Part shown: positions 36,700-48,761 of the stretch, in pieces
Layout of the letters: the number at the start of each line of letters is the position of its first letter
Position numbering within the stretch: position 1 is the stretch's first letter
From: Xestospongia bergquistia
Lineage: Eukaryota > Porifera > Demospongiae > Haplosclerida > Petrosiidae
DNA length: 64,000 nucleotides
Reading direction: 5' to 3'
NCBI GenBank assembly: GCA_963965975.1
Contig: OZ014417.1
Span: 6,429,821 to 6,493,820 of the forward strand
Made by a program: the position numbers and the translations under genes
The notes under the pieces: model-generated
What the model saw: the letters and a program-made list of their open reading frames with translations, nothing else
Database searches by the model: none
Told to the model about the DNA's origin: nothing

Positions 36700-37533
36700 A
36701 AGCCTAATCTATAAAAACACATTTATGTTCAAATCTAATAGAAGATAGAAATTTCAAAGTCTTGATCGAGAATCAATGTTCTTAGAAGATTTTGTCCTAT
36801 GCAAAAATGTTATAGTTATCCTAATAAGGCCGAATAGTTCATTATTGCTGGTATGATTGCAGGACACTGTTTGATTAAATTTCTTTCATGCTGTCTTATT
36901 GATATGAAACTCTTTTAGGTTAATTCTATTTTAATACAGCTTACTTATATATAGTTGACATTTTTCTTAAACTACTACTACTGAAAAACAAGTTTTACTT
37001 TAACAAAAGTCTCCAACCCATACATAATGTCTGATGTAATTATATCCAATATGTATTGGTTGATTTAATTAATACATAATAATACAATTATATATAAAAC
37101 ACATGTAAATATAAGTCTTAGAGCAACATACAATATGTATATGATGTGGCAATGGTATTATCCAATTTATGTCAGAATTAGAATTAGAATATCTCAAGAA
37201 ATAATTTTGTTATGTAATGGCATCATGCTAAAAATGGCAGTTTGATTTGGTTAAAATATACTGAATAACAGGTGTAAGTAATTGTCAGAACAAAGAAAAT
37301 TATCTCAGTAGTTAGACAGATGCTATAAGGGCGACTACTGTTTTTACTCCTGTCACTATATCTATTCTGTTGTACATTTGATGTATGTTATGTGAAAGGA
37401 ATGTTATTATATCATTTCCTGGTATCTTTGATGTGTATTATGTGTAAGGTTGACATCATCAATTACTGTCACTATATATATTATGTGGTAGCTTTGATGT
37501 ACATTATAATACACATCAAACTAACCACATAAT
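36700..37533. repeat. Arm of inverted duplication and minisatellite-like sequence
   Basis: 36760-37100 is the reverse complement of about 53,940-54,260. 37190-37500 resembles 49,630-49,860 in direct orientation and 53,500-53,720 in inverted orientation, with loosely repeated TGATGTGTATTATGTG-type units. No gene recognised. Confidence 0.6.
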
Positions 37534-37769
37534 CACTGTAAAAATTAAATTGTTATTTTAACAATTACTTTGTAGTTTACATCTGTGGATTACTATGACA
37601 TAGAATTTATGTGAATTACTCATTGTGTAATTTTTGGTATGTTGTACTTTTACATGCCAACAAATTGCACAGTGAGTAATTCACGTAAATTCTATATTCT
37701 ATAGTAACCCACTGATGTAAACTACAAAGTAATAATTATTGTTAAAATAACAATTTAATTTTTACAGTG
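37534..37769. mobile_element. MITE of 236 bp, near-perfect hairpin
   Basis: CACTGTAAAAATTAAATTG at the left is mirrored by CAATTTAATTTTTACAGTG at the right, and the inverted repeat extends for about 100 bases each side. CACTG-type ends suggest a hAT-related miniature element. It is absent from the related segments at 49.7 and 53.5 kb. Confidence 0.75.
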
Positions 37770-37788
37770 TATACAATGTTTCTCACTG

Positions 37789-37789
<1 letters not shown>

Positions 37790-37846
<57 letters not shown>

Positions 37847-37850
37847 TATG
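37790..37850. repeat. AT-dinucleotide microsatellite
   Basis: Alternating t/a for about 60 bases. Related positions at about 49,865 and 53,862 have shorter runs. Confidence 0.95.
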
Positions 37851-38979
37851 TAGTAGCTTTTCTCTTGTCATTGTGTATAATAACTGTAATTAAGGAAATA
37901 TTTGCACACTACACTTGTGCTCATTTTAGAAATTGAGAGTACACAAGCACATAATAATTACTAATTGAAAGCAGTGTAGCTAGCTTTAATGCTCATTTTA
38001 TAGGAAGTGGAAGTACACAATCACACAGTAATTAGTGAAGAAATCAAAATAACGTGTAATATGTGTAGGAGCTGTCACTATCAATTCCTCTGTCATTGTA
38101 TTAATTCTGTGATAGCTATGTATTATAATGTAATGGTTATTTCTATATTTTGTGTCAGCTTTACAATGTCATTGTGCTCTTTTTCATGAAATAGAAGTAC
38201 GCAAACTGAAGTTCTGGAGTAATTACCAATAATTATAAACTATATAATGCACTGTAAAAAGCATTTCGTCATTTTAACTAAGGTCTTCGTTACCACAGTC
38301 CCATCAATATGTAATAAACCCAATTCTAAGTTGCTACAAGGTCAATACTAGTATAATTCTATATGTATAAAGCCAACTAGTTGTATCTACAATCACATTG
38401 CTTTTACACCCACCTTGCTATAGTAACTGATCATGGCAGCAGATACTATTTCAAATCAGCTAACCCAGTTAAGTTGAAATAGTAACTGTCTCTCCCTCAT
38501 AGCTTCAGTTATTGGATATAAACTACAAAGAGTACTTTTTGGCTTCTAGTTGACTTTATATATACTGAGGTAGACCAGTTTTGGCTTTGTGGGTACTCAA
38601 TATTGGGCTTACATCATATTGATGAGATTATGGTAACGAAGACAATGGTTGAAATGACAAAATGCTATTTTAAGTGTGTTATACATTAAAACAACCAATC
38701 TCTTTTAACATTATATGCATGACTCACAATTCTCTAGAAAGGAGTATAAATAAGGCGTGTGATACTGTTACATCCAAATGGCATTATTATATCTAATATA
38801 TATTATAACATGGATTTGAGGTGTATAGTAGCAATATCAGACTTTTACGCCTTATGTTAGCCCAAGACAAACCAAGAATTGATGTCAAGGGGTGAAGATC
38901 TAATAGTTGTAGCTCTAGATCAATTCATCTAGCATCTTGAAATTAATAAGTAAAATCGTAAATGGCTAGTTACACTACA
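37851..38979. repeat. Segmental duplication shared with 49.87-50.65 kb and, inverted, 51.9-52.25 kb
   Basis: Blocks such as AATAATTACTAATTG and GATATTGCTGCTATACATC-type sequence recur in the three places. No coding potential found. Confidence 0.55.
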
Positions 38980-39300
38980 TGCATCCCTTGGTTGGCAAAG
39001 GTACTAAAGATAGTGTTAGAAATATACTTACAGTAAGAGTTTAACGAATGAAGAGACTGTGAGAAGTCTATCTGTAGTCACTGGACTGGATTACTGGTAC
39101 TGGACTAGTCTCGACCACCCAGATCTTCGACGAGGCGACGAGGGGAAAAAAAATATATCGAGTTGACGTTTCCACAATAATATGTTATTGTTATTTGTAA
39201 AATGTCAGTTATCAGTCGTGCTAATTTTAGGTACAGCTGTGTGTGCATAGTTAAGTTAACATCACATTCCTGTCTGTAGTACACAGTAAACTCCCCAAAT
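38980..39300 (-). promoter_or_regulatory. Candidate RTK4 promoter and non-coding first exon
   Basis: Read on the minus strand, a GC-richer block with CCCCTCGTCGCCTCGTCG is followed by about 100 conserved bases ending in AAACTCTTACT and a strong donor GTAAGTATATTT (GT at 39031-39030). The same block and donor occur at 50655-50925 (minus) and 51595-51835 (plus), each time upstream of, and pointing at, an RTK gene or pseudogene. This suggests a promoter with a 5' UTR exon spliced over ~4.4 kb to RTK4. It is inferred from position and conservation. Confidence 0.5.
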
Positions 39301-39339
39301 GCTTCGCAATAATATTTCATTCCACCTCGACATCTAATA

Positions 39340-39488
39340 TTTGATAGGAAGACTGTTAAACTGGAGTTGACTGAGGGTAAAGTTCCTGGTACAATGTATG
39401 GATTTAGTGTATGGATGGATAGTGAGACCAATGAATGCTACTTCACAAAACATTTTCTCATTTATTTGCCTCCATCAAAAACATTTTA
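39340..39488 (+). pseudogene. Pogo/Tigger-like (DDE_1) transposase fragment, copy 1
   Basis: About 47 codons reading IFDRKTVKLELTEGKVPGTM to LIYLPPSKTF, the pattern around the second catalytic strand of pogo-type DDE transposases. Nothing else of the gene is seen and the frame ends in stops. A second copy lies at 60490-60651. Confidence 0.55.
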
Positions 39489-39805
39489 ATTTTAATAAAT
39501 ATTATTAATGTTATTTTGATTTATTGTTGTAGTAGAAAAAACAAGTTATTGTTTTTCTTTGCCTCTTAACAACTCACACAAGACTTAAACTCTGGATAAG
39601 GGTATATTTGGACTGAACTAAGGGTATATTTGGACTTTGGTATATTTGAAAATTATTTACTTGTGGTGATGTATGGTTGTAGACTGAGGTAGATGGATGT
39701 GAGATAGAAGTAAGATATTCATTTGCTAAAAAATAAGAAAGACATGTTGCTATACTGGTATATACTAGATGTATATATCACTTTTTTATGTGAATGTATA
39801 TTTAC

Positions 39806-39965
39806 CTTCTTCATCATCCTCGTCAATATCTGACAAATCACTAAATTCGTCATCACTTCCCAGCATTACAGGTTCTTGTGGATCATCTAGGTCGAGAAAG
39901 TAGTCATCTCCATCAAGCTCTCGAATTACATCATCTGTTGTCAAAATTCTTGGTCTTTTTGCCAT
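39806..39965 (-). pseudogene. piggyBac-like transposase N-terminal exon
   Basis: From ATG 39965 the frame reads MAKRPRILTTDDVIRELDGD and continues with an acidic GSDDEFSDLSDIDEDDEE stretch to a GT donor at 39805. This acidic start is typical of piggyBac-derived (PGBD-like) proteins. No catalytic domain follows on the minus strand, so it is an isolated first exon or fragment. Confidence 0.5.
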
Positions 39966-40250
39966 GTTTATATTACTACATTGTAGATTGATGTTTATAT
40001 TATAAGATTTTTAATTTATGTTGTGTTTTTATACAGTATTCAAACTTATTAATTATCAAATAGTAAATATTTACCTGAATTCAAGTAAAAACTTTGTGGT
40101 CAAAAAACGAGACAAAAGTCTATAACAACCACTTGAAAAGACACTTGTCAAATGATGTGTGGTCACTCAAGATAAGTAAAACCTGTTCAAATAACCTCCA
40201 GCAATTTTATCTCCAGCTGCAAATGACTAGGTATAAGGTGAGGTCCAGCT

Positions 40251-40310
40251 GACGCAAAATTGCGTCTATCGCGGTTCAGTGATCGCCCACGCTTGACGCA
40301 AAATTGCGTC
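40251..40310. repeat. Paired 16-base near-palindromes
   Basis: GACGCAAAATTGCGTC occurs at 40251-40266 and again at 40295-40310, each followed by TATCGCG. Each has 7-base inverted arms around AA. Such sites look like transposase- or regulator-binding sites near an element end; the piggyBac-like exon is 290 bases away. Confidence 0.6.
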
Positions 40311-41455
40311 TATCGCGTTTAATCGGTTAATAAGAATTGGAGAGAAAAATACCATTCTTATTTACTAAAAAAACTTTCATAAAGGTATTACAAGGTACCG
40401 TAACAGGGCTATGACACCACACAACATAGTGAATTGGTACAGCATAACTGGTACAGTATATGGATTAGCTGGGCTTAGGTTTATTCCATTGTTCATGTTG
40501 CTATGTCAATTGAATTCCTAGCATTACATCTAGTAAATAAGCCTAATCAAGTTTGCAACGTAGTTGTAGAATTACTATTCAGAATTTTAAATTATCAACA
40601 TCATATGAATCCTTTGCATAAAGAAATTACTCACTATTGTTACTGCCATCATCACATACTGCTAGTGAACAAAACTCTTGAAGTGTACAAACTAGTAGTA
40701 GAATTTATGTTCTAGATTTAGTTTTACGACCGACATATGATTCATTCATTTAATGGTAAAGAAGAGGGCTACAATATCTCAACAGATAAGACATACAATC
40801 ATTGGCTGTCATTACAATCAATGACCGCTAGTAAAAAGAAGTGGTACTTCAACCTCCAGCAACAACTGTTCAGTCAACATTTTTTGCTCAAAGTCAACTA
40901 TCTGTGATGTATCCTGATGTTATAGCTAAATCATCAGCTAGTGTAATAAAAGATGAATAATGTTGCCATTAGCTTAATGAAAAACATTGTAAAACAGTTT
41001 TAAAAAAATGAAACAAAGAGATCAAGAAAGTGGAGTATAAAAAGTGAAAAAAGCTGAGTAGATAATAGAGGTTGAGAAATGTAAGTATTTGACAGAGGTT
41101 AATTATAATCATGAATTTAGTGTATAATGATTAAAATTATAGTAGTATTATTATTATCAACGTAAGATTTTATTGTACTAGAAGTACATATGTTATTTGT
41201 TATATGGTGTTAGAATAGTTAGTGAGCTTGATAAAGGTGAAAATAACAATTGTTTTACAATTTTTAGGAAATTTTATTTCCATCTTTTATTATAAAAAAT
41301 ATTGAGAGGCTGATTTATTCAAATGATCACTGTGATATACTAGGTAACTTGATAAGCCTTGAACCTACATGTATAATTATATATTCATTATTGTGTTATA
41401 TTACGTCATGTATCGATATACTGCATGCTTTTAGTATTTTGTCAGTTGTCATGAG
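40311..41455. other. No gene recognised
   Basis: AT-rich sequence with short chance frames. Nothing with family motifs was seen. Confidence 0.5.
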
Positions 41456-43470
41456 TTGTCATTAGTTGTCTTATTTGCTACAGTTGTTATAGTTAACATT
41501 ATTACATGTATTACTATTGTCATTGGGTCTGTTTTTGTCACTACATTGGTGATGAGGGTAATTTGGAAACTTCATCTTCTATTATTCTACTCTGCTGAAA
41601 TTACAACTCACAGTAAAATGTCTTTATTTGACCCAGACAAGGAACAATGGACTTCGTACGCCAAAAGATTAGATTTCTACTTTGAAGCTAATAATGTCAC
41701 CTTTGCAGAAACTAAAAGAGCAATCTTTCTAATTGTTTGCAGTCCCTCTATATTCCAACTATTGAAAAGTTTAGTACAAACAAATACTCCAAAAGAAAAG
41801 ACCTATACTGAACTAAAAGAGTTTCTTAAGAAACATTTCAATCCTAAGCCATCTTCGATAGTTCAACATTTCAAATTCAACACAAGAATAAGAAAATCAA
41901 GTGAATCTGTTGCCAATTATGTCGCTGAATTACGTGCTATCGGAGAACTGTGATTTTAGTGACACATTTGATTAATGCTTAGAGATAGACTCGTTTGTGG
42001 AATAAACGACACACGTATCCAAAGATTACTCCAAGAGCCTAACTTAACATATAAAGAGGCTTTCGAAACAGCCCAAACCATGGAAATCGCAGCTAAGGAT
42101 TTTAAGACATTACTCAGCAACAACATCAACAAAACATTAAGCCGATTGCTGTTCACCATTTGATGGACAAAACTGGTCGGAGCCCCACCACAGTAGCTGC
42201 TACGATCGAATGTTTTAGATGTGGTGGAAACCATATGCTAATAACTGTAATTTTCAAGAAAGGACATGCCATGCTTGTGGAAAGAAAGGTCACTTAGCTA
42301 GAGTTTGCCAAAGCAGCAAGAGAGCTCTAGCTTCAACTCAGGATGGAAGAAGGAAAAATTACAAACCACCTTCTAAGGATCCACCCCGCAAGCACACTAC
42401 TCATACTATAGACCAATTGGAGTCTTGCTTAGTGGAAGAAGACCAGGCCTCATCAGACAGATCCACTCCTTTTACTTCAAAGGACTATCCTATGTTTACA
42501 CTACCAGGGAAGACCAGACCTATTTTGGTCACAGTTCAAGTGCAGGGAGTTGACCTTCCCATAGAATTAGATACAGGGGCTTCCCTCTCACTTATTAGTG
42601 AAACAACTTACTCAAATTTGTCAAGTACTTTAGGCCCACTTACTCCATCTAATTTTACACTCACTACATATACAGGAGAAAAGATTTTCCTCTAGGATCT
42701 ATTAATGTCCAAGTCAACTACCAGTCTCAATGTGCATCACTCTCACTATTAGTTGTTCCAGGAGATGGTCCAACTTTGCTAGGCCGTAACTGGCTTGAGG
42801 GAATTAAGATAAATTGGTCAGACATAAAATTACTTAACACTTTTTCTACCTTAGAACGGGTTCTAGATCAAGATTCAGCAGTTTTTATTTGAAGCATTGG
42901 CCAGCTGAAAGAAATTACAGCAAAGATCCTAGTTAATCCAGAAGCTCGCCCCCGTTTTTTTAAGGCCAGACTGGTTCCTTATTCTCTGAAAGAAAAGGTT
43001 ATCAAGGAACTACAGCACCTATAGGACTTACAAGTCATTACTCCAGTCAAACACTCTCACTGGGCAGCTCCAATAGTGCACATTGTAAAAACAGATGGAT
43101 CAATTCCCTTATGCGGAGATTATAAGGTCACCATAAATCCAGCTCTTATTCCTGATACATACCCACTCCCTTGTGTGAATGATTTTTTCACTGCTCTCTC
43201 TGGAGGCAAGATTTTCACTAAACTAGATCTTAGTCATGCCTACCTTCAAGTACCTTTGGATGACTCCTTCAAGAAATACACTACCATAACCAAAAGGACT
43301 ATTCCAGTGTGAACAACTACCTTTTGGCATCTCTTCTACTCTGTCAATTTTCCAAAGAATCATGAAACCCTTCTAAGTGACTTACCTCATGTCTATGTTT
43401 ATTTGGATGATATTCTTATTTCAGGTGCAAGTGAAGCAGACCACCTCCAAAATTTACACCTTGTCCTACA
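41456..43470 (+). mobile_element. Truncated Ty3/Gypsy-type LTR retrotransposon
   Basis: TTGGTGATGAGGG at 41546 resembles the primer-binding site of Mag-type Gypsy elements. Gag starts at ATG 41618 (MSLFDPDKEQWTSYAKRLDF) and shifts frame near 41950. A CCHC knuckle (CHACGKKGHLARVC) follows near 42270. A protease motif (ELDTGASLSLIS) lies near 42570, then reverse transcriptase blocks (KIFTKLDLSHAYLQVPL near 43210, YVYLDDILIS near 43400). Several stops and shifts break the polyprotein. It ends abruptly at 43470, where the Copia LTR begins; RNase H, integrase and 3' LTR are absent from the window. Confidence 0.85.
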
Positions 43471-43792
43471 TGTTGGTATATGAGTGCAATTAGGCAGTTG
43501 TGTGTCATGTGTTCACTACTGTATATGTGTTGATAGGTTTAATTAATATGTCTCATCCTAGCTCTTCCTTCTTGTCCTTCTTTTAGCCATCTCTTTGTTT
43601 ACTGTGTTTTTTTGTTATGATTTTGTTTGGGTCTTTGTCCTTATGACTTTAGGCTCTGCTCTTTTCAGTTGTGTATTTAAGTAGGTCCTTATCTGATTTG
43701 TGTATTCTATATTTTGATCCTTAAAAATAATTGATTTCCTATGAGTCTATTGAGATATCTCTCTGATGGATTTACAAATGCACCTGCGAACA
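43471..43792 (+). repeat. 5' LTR of the Copia element
   Basis: A 322-base block with TG...CA ends abutting the primer-binding site. It lies directly against the Gypsy reverse-transcriptase sequence on its left, showing insertion into the Gypsy element. Confidence 0.75.
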
Positions 43793-46700
43793 GGTTTTGA
43801 GCCCAGACTCGAAGTAAATCTGTCAAAAAGGAGAAACTTATTTCTGCCAAAAGTGCAGGAAGAACTGTGTTGTCACAAAACAAACCTTTCTGGATTCACT
43901 GCAGTTGTGAAGAATGGCTGGAACTGTGGATAAAAAAAGTGGTCAATTGACAAGCTGGACAGTTCAAACTGGATTACGTGAAAGTTCCAGATGCATCACT
44001 TGTTGCTGGCAAAAGGACTCTGGGGATTCATAGATGGTACAGAGGTACTTGCAGAAGATGCAAACGCTCAGGCACAGGTGAAATTTCAAAGGAGATCACA
44101 GAAAACATTTTTTACTATCATTATAGCCATTAGTACTCCACAGCTGTACATAGTAACTTCATGTCAACAACCAAAGGAAGCCTGGGATTCTCTACGCAAC
44201 CATTTTGAGTGAGATACTCTAGCTAACAAACTCTTCCTGAAGGAGCAGTACTTTCGAACTGAAATGAAATAAGGATCATTAATGGAAGCACACTTGAAAC
44301 ACATGAAGGAAATCACTGATAGGTTAGCAGCAATTGGAGCTCCTATTTCAGAGGAGGACCAGGTAGTTACATTGCTGGGAAGTCTACCTCAGAGCTATTC
44401 TACCCTGGTGACAGCTCTGGAGGCTCGTGTTGATGATAAGAGATTAAATTTTGTCCAACAAGCCCTAATTCATGAGAAACAGAAGATAAACAGACACTCA
44501 AGTAGAACTAGTACGTTGTCTAGTGTCAATTGTGGCGCGGCCTCAGAGCTAGTGAAGCTCATCAGAAGAGAACAAAGCAAGCAAGTAGGCTCAAGTGTTT
44601 TGATTGTGGTGAGGAAGGTCACTTTCGTCGTAACTGCCCAAGAAAGAAAGAACAAGAATGACCAAGACCTATGCATAGAGCCAAACCTGCAGAAGAAAAA
44701 TACTTGGACATGGATTCAGCCAGTCCAGGAGTGTTTGCAGTGTCATTTGGCTCAGAGGAGTCCTTTCAAAAGGACAAATGGCTTGTGGACTCTGGAGCAT
44801 CAAGTCATATGACATGGCATAAAGAACTGTTGTCAGATAACCGTGAATTTGAGAAGCCAGAGAAGGTTGGGTTGGGCGATGGTCATGTGGTCAATGCTGT
44901 TGGCATTGGAAAAGTTAGCATTAACATGCTATTCAAAATGAGTGAGCCAAAGGAGTCTATCATTCATGAAGTACTATACGTTCCCAAGCTGACCTGCAAT
45001 TTGTTTTCTGTGAGAGCAGCAGCTGCAAGGGGAAACATTGTAAAATTTGGTCAATTCAGATGCTGGATCAGAGACAGGAAAGGAAAGCTATCTGGTATGG
45101 GTTCGTTAATAGGAAAGATGTATCACTTGGACTGTGAACCTGCCATCTCTCAAGAACAAGCCTCAGTTGCAACAGCATCAAAAGAAACAAATGAGATGGA
45201 TCTGTGGGATCAAAGGCTAGGGCATGTGAATGGACAACAACTCCAAGAAATTGTTCAGCAGAAATTGGCAACTGGAATGAGATTCTCAAAAGCATCGAAG
45301 TTGTCGTTTTGTGAAGGATGTGTGGAAGGAAAAATGCATCAAGCACCGTTTAAGCCAGTGGGAGAAATACGTTTGACCCGAAAGCTTCAATTGGTACATA
45401 GTGATGTTAGTGGACCAATGCCTACAGAATCAATTGGTGGACGACGATATTTTGTAACCTTTATCGATGATTATTCACGTTACTGTGCTGTTTACTTCAT
45501 TAAATACAAGTCAGAAGTGTTCGAAAAATTCAGAGTTCGAGGCACTCACTACAAATGATCGTCGCCAAAGAATTGGAGCCATACGAACAGACAATGGTGG
45601 AGAGTATTTGTCGGGAGAATTCAAGACTTATCTAAAGTCAAAGGGGATACGTCATGAGCTGACTGTACCTCACACACCAGAACAAAATGGAGTAGCTGAA
45701 TGTATGAACCAACACTAATGGAATCAGTTTGATCCATGATAGCTCATGCTGGACTACCTGACAAGTATTGGGCAGAAGCAGTTGCCACAGCAGCATATAT
45801 TCAAAATAGAACACCAACAACAGCTGTTAAGAACAATACAACACCACATGAACAATGGTATGGAAGGAAACCAAATATTGGTCACCTGAAAGTGTTTGGG
45901 TGTATTGCCTATGCTCATATTCCAGATAATAAGCAACAGAAATTAGACAAGAAGTCAGAAAAACTTCGTTTCATTGGGTACTGTAAAGAGTCAAAAGGGT
46001 ACAGGCTGTTGAATAAAATGACTTCACAAGTGGTCATAAGACATGATGTGATATTCAATGAAGCAGACTTTGGACTCAGAGAAGTAACCAAGTCAAAGTA
46101 CACAGTGGAAGTGAATACTGACTCGAATGAAGAGAAAGACAAACAACTAAAAGAGAAGCAACAACAACAGAATGAAGATCAGTATCGTACAGAACGCCAG
46201 AGGAGACCACCTGTGAGATATGGTCAAGACGAGTATGCAGATGTGGCATCAGTGGATGATGAAGTTCATCATGTTGTGTATCATGTGTGTCAAATCAATG
46301 AACCTAGAAGCATAGAAGAAGCTCTTACTGGTGATTATGCCAAAGAATGGAAAGCAGCTGCTGATGAGGAGTACAAATCACTCATGGAAAATGAAACATG
46401 GGACCTGGTAGAACTACCTAGTGGTCGCAAACCTATTGGATGCAGGTGGGTATTCTAGGTCAAACATGGAAGTGATGGTAAAGTGGAACGGTTCAAAGGT
46501 TGCTTGGTTGCTAAGGGTTATGCTCAAAAGTATGGGATTGACTATGAGGAAACTTTCTCACCTGTGGTGCGATTCTCATCAATCAGGGCACTACTAGCTT
46601 TTGTAGTTGAAAACAATATGTTGATTCATCAAATGGATGTGGTGACAGCATTTCTTTATGGGAGTCTAGAAGAGGAGATATACATGGAGCAGCCAGAAGG

Positions 46701-47214
46701 TTATGTCTAACCTGGAAAAAGGCACCTGGTATGCAAGCTGAAAAAATCATCGTATGGTCTCAAGCAATCACCACGATGCTGGAACACAGCATTTAGGCAG
46801 TACATGGAGTCCATTGGATTCACACAGAGTACTGCTGACCCGTGTGTCTACATCCAAATAGCTGACACAATTACTATCGTTGCAGTCTATGTGGATGATC
46901 TCATTGTAATCACCAAAACTCCAGAGGAAATGACGAAAATATAAAAAACCCTGGCAACACAATTCAAGATAAATGACATGAGACCTCTCTATTACTGTCT
47001 TGGAATTAGTATTGAGCAAGGCAAAGATCAGAAGTGCATCTGGGTACACCAGAAACAGTACATTTTAAAGATGCTTGAGAAGTATGGATTTGCTGACTCT
47101 AAAGTTGTTTCAACTCCAGCTGATGTCAATAATGAGCTGAATAAGGATGATGGTGTTAGCAAAGCAGTTGATCCAAACAAGTATCAATCAATGGTTGGAA
47201 GTCTGTTATATGCT
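43471..47214 (+). mobile_element. Ty1/Copia-type LTR retrotransposon, 3' truncated
   Basis: The 5' LTR is 43471-43792 (begins TGTTGG, ends CA). It is followed by a primer-binding site (GGTTTTGAGCCCAG) of the initiator-tRNA half type used by animal Copia elements. Gag-like sequence runs from about 43960 with stop codons at 43979 and near 44212 and 44270. Pol then shows a protease (WLVDSGASSHMT), integrase zinc region and core (LVHSDVSGPM, DNGGEYLSGEF), and reverse transcriptase (YGIDYEETFSPVV, VYVDDLIVI). Stops or shifts occur near 44600, 45540, 45716, 46457, 46709 and 46943. The element stops at SLLYA, where the hAT end begins. The 3' LTR is missing. Not capable of movement as seen. Confidence 0.9.
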
Positions 47215-48632
47215 CAGGGGCGTACCAGGAAAAATATTGATGGCAGGGCCCCGGAAGTGGGCGTGTCGGTTTATTAATAATTATCATTTTTAAATTTAAT
47301 TAGACTAAAACAACATAATTGTTCTGTTTTTGTCTTTTCCTTCGAATTCTGTAACTACATCATCTAAAGAAATACTACCACTTAGATCAGTCTCAATTGA
47401 TAAAAGAGCAATATCTGTGAGTCTCTTCTCAGTCATTGTTGTTCTTAAATAACTTTTGATTCTTTTTAAGGCGTAAAACGATCGCTCACATTGAGCAGTA
47501 TTTACAGCTAACGTCAATCCTATTTGTAGGATCTTCTTAATTGTTGGGAAAGCTGTTTGAAGTGGAAGAATGTGGTGGTATACGTCGGCAACTGACTTCA
47601 AATCCTTATCCTGTAAAGTTCTTTTTGCCAGCAGCACTCAGTGGCAAGCAGATCAGTGCTCAAACCGTACAAGGACACCATGTGATGTAACTGAGATGGT
47701 TCTAAGAAGTTAGAAGACGACGGATGACAAGCTTGTAAGGATTTCATAAGATCCAAATTGGTTTGAGTGAATCTACGATCCATCTCAGAAAGTATATGAT
47801 CTAAAACAGGAAAGTAAATGTTAGTCTTCAAAGATTCACTGCTGTTGAGAGACTCTCTATGACCAGTACTGGCTGTACATTCAAAAGAAATGAAATCATC
47901 TACCCTATGAGGCCTCCTATGCCGTCTGGGTTCCTGAACTTCAATGTTGTGAATAGTAGCCACCTCTCTAATGTACTTATACGTCTGATCCCAAGTGTCA
48001 TCGTTCCTTAGTGTCTTTAAGGTATCTGATGTGGAGATAACTAAATGAGCAGCTGAGGCCAGATCTATCTCTCTACTTTGGAGCTGATCAGATAATGATT
48101 TGGTGATTCCCATTATACGTAGGAAGATGACTAGACAGGAGATGAACTTAAAACTGTGAATTTGGTGCAGTAAACCAGTAGCCTCAATTGCTTTGGGTTT
48201 ATCATTGCCTTCAGCAATAGAATCAAGTGTGGCTAAGATGGAATCGAAGGTAGTGGCAATAACATCTAGTGACAAGTATCTACATGCCCACCTAGTATCA
48301 GATAGTCTTTGCAATTGTCTGGTTTGTTTATCTGGATGAAGCTGATTTTGCATCTCCAAGTAAATGACATGAGCTTTGCTGGATGACATAAAGACATAGA
48401 GAGATTGTACTAAGGAGAAGAATTCAAAAGCATGAGAGTTGTTTTTGACGCAGTCGACAAGAACTAAATTGAGACAATGGGCATGACAGTGAACATAGAT
48501 AGCTTGTGGAACCAACTCTCTAATGCGCTGCTGAACACCACTACAACAACCATTCATTACTGAAGCACCATCATACCCCTGAGAGACAATCATATTAACA
48601 TCCAAGTTGTAGAGTGTTAAAGTGTCCAAGTG
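47215..48632 (-). mobile_element. hAT-type transposon, 3' half (zinc-finger MYM/hAT transposase)
   Basis: The terminus at 47215 reads CAGGGGCGTACCAGG, a typical hAT end. The minus-strand frame encodes a hAT transposase: IVSQGYDGASVMNGCCSGVQ, YVHCHAHCLNLVLVDC, LSDTRWACRY, and, after a frameshift near 47635, the C-terminal dimerisation region (NTAQCERSFYALKRIKSYLR). The N-terminal zinc finger and first catalytic part are missing, and the left half is replaced by a kinase exon at about 48632. Confidence 0.88.
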
Positions 48633-48761
48633 TCTCTCCTTTTTAAGATAAGACAACAGACTACCTCTAGTCATAAATGGCATTACAATGCAAGGTGCCT
48701 GACCAAGATCAAGACAGACTCCAATGAGAGAAAGTATATTTGAATGATCAAAAAAGGACAT
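47598..48761 (-). pseudogene. Chimeric open frame: RTK kinase N-lobe joined to hAT transposase
   Basis: One uninterrupted 387-codon frame begins with kinase exon sequence (MSFFDHSNILSLIGVCLDLG to [11 protein letters not shown]) and passes without a stop into hAT transposase. The breakpoint is near 48632. The kinase part lacks the P-loop Lys segment in the same exon and everything after the hinge, so no kinase activity is possible. A product could only arise if the RTK pseudogene is transcribed. Confidence 0.85.

Noticed and set aside
37190-37500. Tandem satellite
   Set aside because: The related blocks are irregular and few; better explained as segmental duplication with loose internal similarity.
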